Positions 9,124 through 17,639 of a stretch of DNA of 64,000 nt are shown piece by piece. This stretch comes from Chromohalobacter sarecensis (GTDB taxonomy: Bacteria > Pseudomonadota > Gammaproteobacteria > Pseudomonadales > Halomonadaceae): positions 1-64,000 of the forward strand of contig NZ_JAKGAN010000006.1 in the NCBI RefSeq assembly GCF_023061135.1, in the 5' to 3' direction. Each line of letters opens with the position of its first letter. Position 1 is the stretch's first letter. The notes under the pieces are model-generated. The model was not told the DNA's origin and searched no databases. It saw only the letters and a program-made list of their open reading frames with translations. A program made the translations under genes and the position numbers.

Positions 9124-9191
9124 GATTGGTTCTAACAAGACGATCACCGCCTTCATTAAAGGCATATAAGCTTCGAACCAATCGATATTGG
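9124..9191 (+). promoter_or_regulatory. Alternative-pairing stem region upstream of cysH
   Basis: GATTGGTTCTAA (9124-9135) can pair with TTCGAACCAATC (9172-9183), 11 of 12 positions, enclosing a second perfect hairpin GCCTT/AAGGC at 9149-9163. The same downstream arm CCAAT (9178-9182) can instead pair with ATTGG at 9187-9191 across a four-base loop. The two folds exclude each other, as in attenuators and riboswitches. The function is inferred from structure only. Confidence 0.4.
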
Positions 9192-9230
9192 GGAATCATT
9201 TCGACGGTTTGCTAGGGTATGACCATTCGT

Positions 9231-9248
9231 CGAAGTCGACCGACTTCG
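9231..9248 (+). promoter_or_regulatory. Inverted repeat CGAAGTCG-AC-CGACTTCG before cysH
   Basis: Perfect eight-base arms with a two-base spacer, ending 25 bases before the cysH ATG and just before its AGGAG ribosome site. It could be an operator or a 5'UTR hairpin controlling translation. CysB sites are usually AT-rich, so this is not an obvious CysB box. Confidence 0.45.
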
Positions 9249-9273
9249 CGCCACCTTTTCACAGGAGTTCATC

Positions 9274-9894
9274 ATGTCGCTCGATATCGATGCTATCAAT
9301 CGCGAGCTGGGTCACGATCCGGAGGCGCTGGTACGCTGGGCGCTCTCGCTGGATGGCAAGGCGATCTGCACCACCAACTTCCGGCCCTTCGAGGCGGTGA
9401 TCCTGCATATGATCACGCAGGTTAAGCCGGACATTCCCGTGGTATGGATGGACTCCGGCTACAATACCGAGGCCACCTACCGCTTCGCCGAAGAGATCAG
9501 CCGTCAGTTGAATCTCAACTTGACCATCTACCATCCGCACCGTTCACGCGCGCACCGCGATGCCGTCGAGGGCGAGTTTCCGACCATCGACGATCCGCGC
9601 CACGCGGCGTTCACTGAAGAAGTCAAGCTCGAGCCGTTCCAGCGGGCGCTGCGCGAAGCCGCGCCACGTGTGTGGCTCACCGCGTTGCGCGCCGAGGACA
9701 CCGCCGAGCGTGCCCAGATGCAGCCGGTATCGATCAATCAGGATGGCTTGATCAAGGTCGCGCCGGTGCTGCATTGGACCGCCAAGGACATGTATCAGTA
9801 CTTGCAGAAGCATGATTTGCCCAACAACTTCGATTACTTCGACCCGACCAAGGTGGAAGACAAGCGCGAGTGCGGGCTGCACCTTCAGCACTAA
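9274..9894 (+). CDS. cysH: Phosphoadenylyl-sulfate reductase CysH
   Basis: Reduces PAPS to sulfite with thioredoxin as electron donor, in assimilatory sulfate reduction. The 206-residue product carries the PP-loop-like N-terminal region, VVWMDSGYNTEATYRFAEE near residue 55 and the C-terminal KRECGLH with the catalytic cysteine. The two CC pairs that bind the iron-sulfur cluster of APS reductases are absent, so PAPS is the expected substrate. The ribosome site is AGGAG. It is convergent with cysB, its expected activator, and close to trxA, its expected reductant. Confidence 0.9.
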   Translation: MSLDIDAINRELGHDPEALVRWALSLDGKAICTTNFRPFEAVILHMITQVKPDIPVVWMDSGYNTEATYRFAEEISRQLNLNLTIYHPHRSRAHRDAVEGEFPTIDDPRHAAFTEEVKLEPFQRALREAAPRVWLTALRAEDTAERAQMQPVSINQDGLIKVAPVLHWTAKDMYQYLQKHDLPNNFDYFDPTKVEDKRECGLHLQH

Positions 9895-9936
9895 ACGCTA
9901 GTACCGGTCAGCAAACAGATAACATGAACGCGCGCC

Positions 9937-9968
9937 ATGCCGATGCCGCCTCCACGGGGCATCGGCAT
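9937..9968 (+). terminator. cysH terminator
   Basis: Eleven-base stem ATGCCGATGCC/GGCATCGGCAT with a ten-base loop, followed by TTTT. It lies between the convergent cysH and cysB genes and fits an intrinsic terminator for cysH. Confidence 0.75.
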
Positions 9969-9989
9969 TTTCGTATTGCCAAGCCGTTC

Positions 9990-11003
<1,014 letters not shown>

Positions 11004-11220
11004 TTAAATTTGTGATTACTTTAAAGCATATGGTGCGAGAGTAGAAGAGCGCCGACACCCTGGCAATACTGACCCTTGGTGGTGCGTGAAAAAGCGCCGA
11101 CATGATAGGCTGATGCTATTGTCACCATACCGATGGGGCATTTGCCAGGGCCATGGTCAACGGCTACCATCGCCTCATCTACGCTCGCAAAAGCGCAACG
11201 AAATACTGGAGAGATTCGTA

Positions 11221-11544
11221 ATGGCTAATAATGTCGATGTCACCTCCGCTAACTTCGAGCAGGAAGTCGTCAATGCCGAACAGCCCGTACTGCTCAAGTT
11301 CTGGGCACCGTGGTGCGGCCCTTGCAAGATGATGGCTCCCGTGGTCGATGAAGTCGCCGACGAGAAGGCCGATGGTCTCAAGGTCGTCAGCATCAACGTC
11401 GACGACGCACCGGAAATCGCCGCCGAGCAAGGCGTGCGTGGCGTGCCGACCGTGATGATGTTCAAGTCCGGCGCCAAGGTCGCTTCCTTGGTCGGCGCAC
11501 AGTCCAAGTCACAGCTGACGCAGTTCATCGATCAGAACGCCTGA
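11221..11544 (+). CDS. trxA: Thioredoxin 1 TrxA
   Basis: Small dithiol oxidoreductase of 107 residues that reduces protein disulfides and serves reductases such as CysH. The active site WCGPCK lies at residues 31-36 and the cis-proline GVPT near residue 74. Length and fold match TrxA. The chosen ATG has GGAGA nine bases upstream; the frame stays open further upstream but without family similarity. It is a single gene, transcribed away from cysB and ended by a strong hairpin. Confidence 0.97.
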   Translation: MANNVDVTSANFEQEVVNAEQPVLLKFWAPWCGPCKMMAPVVDEVADEKADGLKVVSINVDDAPEIAAEQGVRGVPTVMMFKSGAKVASLVGAQSKSQLTQFIDQNA

Positions 11545-11576
11545 TCGTCACGGCGTTAAGCCGTCGCAGCAAGCAG

Positions 11577-11606
11577 ACAATCGCCCCGCTCATGCGGGGC
11601 GATTGT
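11577..11606. terminator. Hairpin between trxA and the convergent transporter gene
   Basis: Perfect 13-base stem ACAATCGCCCCGC with the four-base loop TCAT. It lies between two convergent genes, so it can serve both strands, although neither side has a long T run. Confidence 0.7.
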
Positions 11607-11632
11607 CATTACGGGTATCGTCGAAGCTCAGG

Positions 11633-12724
11633 CTAGTCGGTAGGCGGTTCCGGGGACATCTCGCCACGACGACGCTGCACGCGCGCGGCAGGACTCAGCA
11701 ACCTCGCCAACCAACGCGTCTCGGGATGACTATCCAGGGCAATCTTGAGCGTCATGGTCAACGGCACCGACAGCAACATGCCCACCGGCCCGAAGATCCA
11801 TCCCCATACCACCAGCGACAAGAATGCCACCAGCGTGGAAAGCCCCATCGTGCGCCCCATAATCCGAGGCTCGATGATATTGCCCATGAAAAAATTGATC
11901 CCCAGATAAGCGCCTGCCAGCAGCATCGCCTTGAAGGGTCCGCCTTCCGGCATCGCCAAGGTCAAGAGCACGGCGGGAACGGCCGCCAAGGCCGAGCCTA
12001 TATTGGGAATGTAGTTGAGACAGAACGCCAAGGTGCCCCATAGCAGCGCGAAGTCGACACCGATCAGCATGCACGAAGCCCACACCAGCACCCCGGTGAC
12101 CAGGCTAATCACTGTCTTGATGGCCAGGTAACGCTTGAGGTTGCGACTGAACTCGGTGAAACGCTGGAGGCTCGGCGCCGGGTTGAGCAAGGCTTGCGAG
12201 ACCTTGTTGCGGAATTCCAATGTCTCGAACAGCATGAAGATCACCAATAGCATGATCACAATACTTTGCGAGAGCAGGTTACCCACACTGCCCAGAAAGA
12301 CGGGAACCCAATCAGTCGCCCGGGAGGCATCGAGAAGCTCTGAGACACCCTTGGGATCGATGGAGATCCCCTGCCCCGCCAGCCATCGCAGCACGGTCAG
12401 ATAGTACTCTTGTAGCTGCTCCTGGAGCTTTGGCAAAGCATCCATGAAGGTGGCGAAGCTGTTGCCGAGCAATGCACCCAGAAGGGTCATGATCACGCCG
12501 AGTATCAGCAGCGTCATTAGCACCGACAAGCGCATGCCCAGGCCGCGTTCATGCAGCCAATGCACGGGCGCCGTGCAGATGACGGCAATGAAAAGCGACA
12601 GCAATATGGGGATCAGCAAGTCGGCGCCGGCCTGCATACCGCCAACGATGATCACCAAAGACGCCAGCGTCAGCATCAAGTTGAGAGGGAGGTTCTGTGA
12701 ACCGGGGTCGTATCCGGGGGGCAT
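11633..12724 (-). CDS. AI-2E family (PerM-like) transporter
   Basis: Inner-membrane protein of 363 residues in the AI-2E/PerM exporter family, with about seven to eight hydrophobic segments. Family marks include the N-terminal pair of helices, the soluble helical stretch near residues 85-125 (FMDALPKLQEQLQEYYLTVL) and the C-terminal INFFMGNIIEPRIMGRTMGLSTLVAFLSLVVWGWIFGPVGMLLSVPLT block. Members export AI-2, auxin-like or sodium/proton substrates; the substrate here is unknown. It is a single gene, convergent with trxA. Confidence 0.88.
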   Translation of the reverse strand: MPPGYDPGSQNLPLNLMLTLASLVIIVGGMQAGADLLIPILLSLFIAVICTAPVHWLHERGLGMRLSVLMTLLILGVIMTLLGALLGNSFATFMDALPKLQEQLQEYYLTVLRWLAGQGISIDPKGVSELLDASRATDWVPVFLGSVGNLLSQSIVIMLLVIFMLFETLEFRNKVSQALLNPAPSLQRFTEFSRNLKRYLAIKTVISLVTGVLVWASCMLIGVDFALLWGTLAFCLNYIPNIGSALAAVPAVLLTLAMPEGGPFKAMLLAGAYLGINFFMGNIIEPRIMGRTMGLSTLVAFLSLVVWGWIFGPVGMLLSVPLTMTLKIALDSHPETRWLARLLSPAARVQRRRGEMSPEPPTD

Positions 12725-12826
12725 GGGGCGTTCGCATCCTTGACGAAACCAAGGCCCTATTCTGCCTGGCAGGGGTTACTTGCACAAACCCCACGCCTCG
12801 CCACACGAGACTAAAAGGCGGACCCC

Positions 12827-12849
12827 AAACGGGTCCGCCAAGCATCATT
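12827..12849 (-). terminator. Terminator of the acyl-CoA dehydrogenase gene
   Basis: Nine-base stem GGCGGACCC/GGGTCCGCC with loop CAAAC. On the minus strand the stem is followed by TTTT. It lies just past the stop of the dehydrogenase gene. Confidence 0.8.
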
Positions 12850-12874
12850 CAGGTGTACGAGCCCGAGAACAGGA

Positions 12875-14686
12875 TCAAATGGCGAAACCGTGCCCGAAGT
12901 CTTCCGCCTGCATAGCCATCAACGTCTCGCCACCGGCACGAATCATCTCGGCATGCGCGCGGGTACGCGGCAACAGACGCTGATAATAGAAGCGAGCGGT
13001 ATCCAGCTTGGCGCGGTAGAACGCCGCATCATCAGGATTGCTCGCCAGCGCCTGATGCGCGGCCTGCGCGGCGCGTGCCCAGAAGAACGCCAGGGTGACA
13101 TAGCCAGCATACATAAGGTAATCGACACTCGCGGCGCCCACTTCTTCGCGATCCTGCATGGCCTTCATGCCCACCGCCATGGTCAGATCTCCCCATTCGG
13201 CGTTGAGCTTCGCCAAGGGCGTGACGAACTCCGCCATGGCGTCATCGCCCTCATGGGCCTGGCAGAACTTGTGAATCTGCTTGGTGAAGGGTTTGAGAGC
13301 CTCACCCTGACTCATCAACACCTTGCGGCCCAATAGATCCAGCGCCTGGATACCCGTAGTGCCTTCGTAAAGCCGCGTGATGCGAGCATCGCGCACGTAC
13401 TGCTCCATGCCCCATTCGCGGATGTAGCCATGCCCCCCGAAGACTTGCACGCCCTCATTGGTGGCCTCGAACCCCACCTCGGTCAAGAACGCCTTGACGA
13501 TCGGCGTCAGCAAGCCCAGCTCGGTTTCGGCCGCTTCGTGCTCGGCGGCGTCGGCCGTGCATTCGACGCGATCCGCAAGTTGCGCGGCATGCAGTACCAG
13601 CATGCGACCACCTTCGGCAAACGCCTTCTGGGTCAGCAGCATGCGGCGTACATCGGGATGCGAAATGATTGAATCGGCGGGCTTGTCCGCCTCTCGTGTG
13701 CCGGACAACGCACGCATCTGCAAGCGGTCGCGAGCGTAGGCCAAGGCATTCTGAAAGCTCACCTCCATCAGCCCCAGCCCCTGGATGCCGACACCGATGC
13801 GTGCCACGTTCATCATGGTGAACATGCAGGCCAACCCCTTGTGAGGCTTGCCGACGAGATAACCGCGCGCACCATCGAAGTTCATCACGCAAGTGGCATT
13901 GCCGTGAATCCCCATCTTGTGCTCCAGGGCGCCGCAGCTCACCGCATTGCGCTCACCGATTTCGCCCTCAGCATCGGGCAGATACTTGGGTACCACGAAC
14001 AGAGAAATTCCCTTGGTACCTTCCGGGGCATCGGGCAGTTTGGCGAGCACCAGGTGCACGATGTTCTCGGCCAGGTCATGTTCGCCTGCGGAGATGAAGA
14101 TCTTGGTTCCGATGATGAGATAACCACCGGCCTCGTCGGGATGCGCCCGGGTCTTGATCAGGCCAAGGTCGGTGCCACATTGCGGCTCAGTCAAGCACAT
14201 GGACCCTGTCCAGGTGCCATCGTTGAGCTTGGTCAGATACTGCGCTTTCTGCGCGTCGCTGCCATGGTGGCGAAGCGCATCGGCGGCGCCCTGGGAAAGT
14301 CCCGGGTACATGCCCCATGCCAGATTGGTGGAACACACCATCTCCGAGAGCATCATGCCAAGCGACGTCGGCAATCCTTGACCGTGATACGCCGTATCAC
14401 CGGACAGACTCGGCCAGCCACCTTCCACGTACTGGGCATACGCCTCCTTGAAGCCAGAAGGTGTCAGCACTTCGCCACCTTCGAGTCGACAGCCCTGCTC
14501 GTCGCCGGTCTGATTAAGCGGCAGTAACACCTCGCGTGTGAAGCGTGCGCCCTCTTCCAGAATCGCGCTCACCACATCCGGGGTAATCTCTTCGGCCTGG
14601 GGCAACTGGGCATAATGACGGGGATAATCGAGAACCTCGTCCATCACGAAACGAAAATCGCGTAGCGGCGCCTGATAACTGGGCAT
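12875..14686 (-). CDS. Acyl-CoA dehydrogenase, DmdC-like long form
   Basis: FAD-dependent dehydrogenase of 603 residues, longer than classical acyl-CoA dehydrogenases and built like the DmdC/AidB-related group with an extra C-terminal domain. The FAD/substrate block MCLTEPQCGTDLG lies near residue 160, and the C-terminal YEGTTGIQALDLLGRK near residue 435 follows the segment with GGHGYIREWGMEQYVRDARI. The ATG at 14686 has AGGAG at eight bases. DmdC acts on 3-methylmercaptopropionyl-CoA, but many homologues serve ordinary fatty acids, so the substrate is open. PsrA-like operators lie upstream. Confidence 0.88.
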   Translation of the reverse strand: MPSYQAPLRDFRFVMDEVLDYPRHYAQLPQAEEITPDVVSAILEEGARFTREVLLPLNQTGDEQGCRLEGGEVLTPSGFKEAYAQYVEGGWPSLSGDTAYHGQGLPTSLGMMLSEMVCSTNLAWGMYPGLSQGAADALRHHGSDAQKAQYLTKLNDGTWTGSMCLTEPQCGTDLGLIKTRAHPDEAGGYLIIGTKIFISAGEHDLAENIVHLVLAKLPDAPEGTKGISLFVVPKYLPDAEGEIGERNAVSCGALEHKMGIHGNATCVMNFDGARGYLVGKPHKGLACMFTMMNVARIGVGIQGLGLMEVSFQNALAYARDRLQMRALSGTREADKPADSIISHPDVRRMLLTQKAFAEGGRMLVLHAAQLADRVECTADAAEHEAAETELGLLTPIVKAFLTEVGFEATNEGVQVFGGHGYIREWGMEQYVRDARITRLYEGTTGIQALDLLGRKVLMSQGEALKPFTKQIHKFCQAHEGDDAMAEFVTPLAKLNAEWGDLTMAVGMKAMQDREEVGAASVDYLMYAGYVTLAFFWARAAQAAHQALASNPDDAAFYRAKLDTARFYYQRLLPRTRAHAEMIRAGGETLMAMQAEDFGHGFAI

Positions 14687-14727
14687 CTTGAAGCTCCTGA
14701 ACGGTACGGGCAGGTGTCCCGAGGACA

Positions 14728-14743
14728 TCAAACATTCGTTTGA
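14728..14743. promoter_or_regulatory. PsrA-like operator 1 (TCAAAC-N4-GTTTGA)
   Basis: Perfect six-base arms around four bases, 42 bases upstream of the dehydrogenase start. It fits the CAAAC-N2-4-GTTTG consensus published for the TetR-type fatty-acid regulator PsrA of Pseudomonas. No psrA gene is in the window. Confidence 0.6.
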
Positions 14744-14767
14744 AATTAAGCGCCGCCGAACACCAAG

Positions 14768-14783
14768 TCAAGCGTTCGTTTGA
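14768..14783. promoter_or_regulatory. PsrA-like operator 2 (TCAAGC-N4-GTTTGA)
   Basis: Second copy of the same dyad with one mismatch, 40 bases upstream of the first. The pair lies between the dehydrogenase gene and argO and most likely controls the former. Confidence 0.55.
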
Positions 14784-14811
14784 ATCTCATGGGGTGACAT
14801 TGGTAGCACGC

Positions 14812-15423
14812 TCAGACAGCGCCCAATGGCGCCGTGGCCAGTTGCCATGCCACTAATAACAGTAGGGCGCAGATCCCGCCCTCGATGACCTGCCAGGCGC
14901 GCGGGTTGGCCAAGCGCGGCGCCAACCAGCCCGCGCCACCCACGAGACCGAAGAACCATCCCAACGACGCCATGGCCGCGCCGACCACGAAGGCTTCGGG
15001 CACGGTTTGCTGGGCACCGATGGCGCCGAGCATGATGACCGTATCCAAATACACATGCGGATTGAGCAAGGTCACGGCCAACGTCGCCATCAATACGCCC
15101 CACAGGCGAGGCCGTGTCTCACCGCTGGCCTGGAGCGCGGCGGGACGACGCACACGACACCAGGCTTGCCATGCCTGCCAACTCAAGAAAGCCACGCCGC
15201 CCCAGCGCGCCACTTGCATGAGCCCCGCATGAGACGTCAACAAGGCCCCCAGCCCCAACACACCCGCACCGATCAGCATTAGATCGCACAACGCACAGAC
15301 GCTCGCCACCCACCAGGGATATTCATGCATCAGTCCGCGTTGAAGTACGAAAGCATTCTGCGCGCCGATGGCAATGATCAACCCCGCCCCCACGAACAAG
15401 CCATTGAGCCAGGAGCCCCACAT
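14812..15423 (-). CDS. argO: LysE/ArgO family amino-acid exporter
   Basis: Inner-membrane exporter of 203 residues with six hydrophobic helices, predicted to export arginine or lysine. The N-terminus VGAGLIIAIGAQNAFVLQRGL is the LysE/ArgO signature, and TLLNPHVYLDTVIMLGAIGAQ near residue 120 is the second conserved block. It is divergent from a gene for an ArgP-like LysR regulator, the arrangement known for lysE/lysG and argO/argP, which supports the role. The intervening 107 bases hold an AT-rich dyad that may be the operator. Confidence 0.92.
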   Translation of the reverse strand: MWGSWLNGLFVGAGLIIAIGAQNAFVLQRGLMHEYPWWVASVCALCDLMLIGAGVLGLGALLTSHAGLMQVARWGGVAFLSWQAWQAWCRVRRPAALQASGETRPRLWGVLMATLAVTLLNPHVYLDTVIMLGAIGAQQTVPEAFVVGAAMASLGWFFGLVGGAGWLAPRLANPRAWQVIEGGICALLLLVAWQLATAPLGAV

Positions 15424-15486
15424 ATCCGTTCCCTCCTTTTAACCCGGGATACATTGATAAGTGACGCAGAATACGCTTGACTACAA

Positions 15487-15505
15487 GAATAAGTTAAATT
15501 AATTC
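15487..15505. promoter_or_regulatory. LysR-type dyad between argO and argP
   Basis: GAAT (15487-15490) and ATTC (15502-15505) form an inverted repeat with T-N11-A spacing in an AT-rich stretch. This is the usual form of a LysR-type binding site and lies 26 bases upstream of the argP start. Confidence 0.45.
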
Positions 15506-15530
15506 AAGGAATGGGTGATAACGTTTACTG

Positions 15531-16439
15531 ATGCTCGATTACAAACTTCTCGAAGCACTGGCCGTCGTGGTCGATCAAGGAGGATTCGAACGCGGCGCGC
15601 ACCATCTGGGGCTCACTCAGTCGGCCGTCTCGCAACGCATCAAATTGCTCGAAGCGCGCCTCGGCCAACCAGTGCTGGTACGCACGCCCAAACTCGCCCC
15701 GACCCCGCTGGGTCGACGGCTACTCAATCACGTACAACAGGTTAGGCTGCTCGAGCATGACCTGCTCGATCAGATCCCCGCATTGGGGGAACGCGAACAA
15801 CGCCTGCGCCTGGCCATCAATGCCGACAGCCTGGCCACCTGGTGGTCGCCGACCACCGGCGACTTCTGTCGGCGTCAGGGCGTTTTACTGGACTTGATCG
15901 TCGAGGATCAGGATGTCGCGCTCAAGCGCATGCGCGATGGCGAGGTCGCCGGCTGCATCTGCGCCACGCCGCGCCCCGTTCAAGGTGCCCGCGCACACGC
16001 CCTGGGTAGCATGCGCTACCGTGCCATCGCCAGCCCCGGCTACGTATCACGCTATTTCAGCGAAGGGCTGACGCACGATGCCTTGCGCAAGGCGCCGGCC
16101 ATCGTGTTCGGGCCCGATGACCGACTCCAACATCGCTATTTGGAAATGCGGGGCTACAGGGAATCATTTCCGCACCACCTGTGCCCGTCCTCGGAAGGCT
16201 TCGTGCATCTGGCCCTGGCCGGCATGGGCTACGGCTTGATTCCCGAACGGCAGGTAGAACGCGAACTACGTGAAGGGCGTCTGGTCGATCTCGACGCGAA
16301 CAGCTACATCGATGTGCCGCTTTACTGGCATCACTGGCGTCACGGCGGCGACACATTGGACGCCCTGACCACCCACCTGCTCGACATGAGCAGTATCTGG
16401 CTCATGCCGCCCTCACCACAAGCCCAGCCGCTGACATAA
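15531..16439 (+). CDS. argP: LysR-type regulator ArgP
   Basis: DNA-binding regulator of 302 residues that activates the basic amino-acid exporter in response to arginine or lysine. The N-terminal block GGFERGAHHLGLTQSAVSQRIKLLEARLGQPVLVRTPKLAPTPLGRRLL closely follows ArgP/LysG helix-turn-helix regions, and the C-terminal half is the periplasmic-binding-like effector domain. It is divergent from argO, with a LysR-type dyad between the two genes. ArgP homologues also affect dapB, lysine and nucleotide genes, which cannot be judged here. Confidence 0.92.
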   Translation: MLDYKLLEALAVVVDQGGFERGAHHLGLTQSAVSQRIKLLEARLGQPVLVRTPKLAPTPLGRRLLNHVQQVRLLEHDLLDQIPALGEREQRLRLAINADSLATWWSPTTGDFCRRQGVLLDLIVEDQDVALKRMRDGEVAGCICATPRPVQGARAHALGSMRYRAIASPGYVSRYFSEGLTHDALRKAPAIVFGPDDRLQHRYLEMRGYRESFPHHLCPSSEGFVHLALAGMGYGLIPERQVERELREGRLVDLDANSYIDVPLYWHHWRHGGDTLDALTTHLLDMSSIWLMPPSPQAQPLT

Positions 16440-16459
16440 GCGCGCCTCACAGCTCAGGA

Positions 16460-16765
16460 TCAAGACGACTGCAAGTACCGCTCGACGCTGGCCACCTTGT
16501 CATCCATATGCTGTTCACGGTCGGTACGCGTGCCCATCTTCAGCGTGGTGGTAATGCGCGGCGCGCCCATCTCGTGCACGCGCTGATGACACGCCTTGAC
16601 CACCGCCATGACATCGTCCCATGGCCCCTCGATGTTGGTGCCGTAAGCGTGCATGCGGTACTCGAGGCCTGAAGCCTCTATGACGCGTTGACAGGCCGCG
16701 ACGTGTTCCCCCACCGAAACGCCCACGCCCAGCGGCACGACGCATAGATCGACAATGACATGCAT
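16460..16765 (-). CDS. MTH1187/YkoF-type thiamine-binding protein
   Basis: Small cytosolic protein of 101 residues in the MTH1187 family (DUF77), whose members bind thiamine or hydroxymethylpyrimidine. Family marks are the beta strand DLCVVPLGVGVSVGEHVA at residues 6-23, YRMHAYGTNIEGPWDDVM near residue 38 and ITTTLKMGTRTDREQ near residue 73. AGGAGGAA precedes the ATG; upstream in-frame codons lack similarity. It converges with argP and shows no operon partner, so the physiological role is undefined. Confidence 0.85.
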   Translation of the reverse strand: MHVIVDLCVVPLGVGVSVGEHVAACQRVIEASGLEYRMHAYGTNIEGPWDDVMAVVKACHQRVHEMGAPRITTTLKMGTRTDREQHMDDKVASVERYLQSS

Positions 16766-16836
16766 GGCACTTCCTCCTCGTCTTTGACGCTCGCCTGCCT
16801 CGACAACCCTCGGCAAGCGCACCATGAAACGCAAAA

Positions 16837-16859
16837 CGCCAGGCCACGCGGACCTGGCG
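16837..16859 (-). terminator. lolA terminator
   Basis: Stem CGCCAGG/CCTGGCG with a nine-base loop, followed by TTTT on the minus strand. It lies 20 bases past the lolA stop and separates lolA from the thiamine-binding protein gene. Confidence 0.75.
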
Positions 16860-16879
16860 CATCAGTAGGCCACGCCCGA

Positions 16880-17506
16880 TCAACCGCCTTCGCGGATGAC
16901 GTCCGCCCCGTCGGGAATGTCGAACTCGAAACGCGATGCCGAAATGTCTTCGTTGACGTCGATATCATCGAAGTTGATCGCGGTACGCTGCCCGGTGCTG
17001 TCTTCCATCTGCAAGCCCTCCAGGCGATCATCCTCGAAGGTAAGTTCGAGACTCTCGAACAACGTGTCGGGCGACTTGGGGACGAGCGTGAAGGTTTCAA
17101 TACCGGCGTCTTGCCGGCTTTCCACCTCATAGTTCTCCGTCAGAGCCTCGGCGCTGCCCGATAGCAACAATGCGGGTGTGTGCGTCACCCGCGTATCGAG
17201 CGGACGCACGCTGACCTGTTGCAGGTCAGGATCGTAGAGATACACCTTGTCGCCATCAGAGACCACGACCTGCTGGTACGGCGCATCGACTTCCCAGTGA
17301 AACTTGCCGGGACGGGACAACCACATATGGCCTTCGACCTTCTGCAAGCGCTGGCCGCTACCGTCGAGGATCTGCTGCTCGAAATCCGCCGAATAGCTTT
17401 CCAACGGCTCAAGCAAGTCCGTCAAACGCTCTACGCTATCCGCTTGCGCCATACTCGGCAACGCGAGTGCCGCACCCAGGGCCAAAGCCAGCTTGAATGT
17501 TCTCAT
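16880..17506 (-). CDS. lolA: Outer-membrane lipoprotein carrier LolA
   Basis: Periplasmic chaperone that carries lipoproteins from LolCDE to LolB. The 208-residue precursor has a signal peptide (MRTFKLALALGAALALPSMAQA), then the LolA fold with YSADFEQQILDGSG, GKFHWEVDAPYQQVVVSDGDKVYLYDPDLQQVSV and the RFEFDIPDGADVI C-terminus. The ATG at 17506 follows TAGGAG; an ATG seven codons upstream would extend the signal peptide. It sits directly downstream of ftsK, an arrangement conserved in gammaproteobacteria. Confidence 0.95.
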   Translation of the reverse strand: MRTFKLALALGAALALPSMAQADSVERLTDLLEPLESYSADFEQQILDGSGQRLQKVEGHMWLSRPGKFHWEVDAPYQQVVVSDGDKVYLYDPDLQQVSVRPLDTRVTHTPALLLSGSAEALTENYEVESRQDAGIETFTLVPKSPDTLFESLELTFEDDRLEGLQMEDSTGQRTAINFDDIDVNEDISASRFEFDIPDGADVIREGG

Positions 17507-17639
17507 TACCACTCCTAGTTTGCTCATTCTGCATTACACGGTGAGACGCCACCTCGGGCGAAAAAGTTGCGCCGCACAGGGCGACGCCCACCGTCTTTGC
17601 ACTTTTGACTAGCCTCGAGGAGCGCTTTCTCAAGCACGC

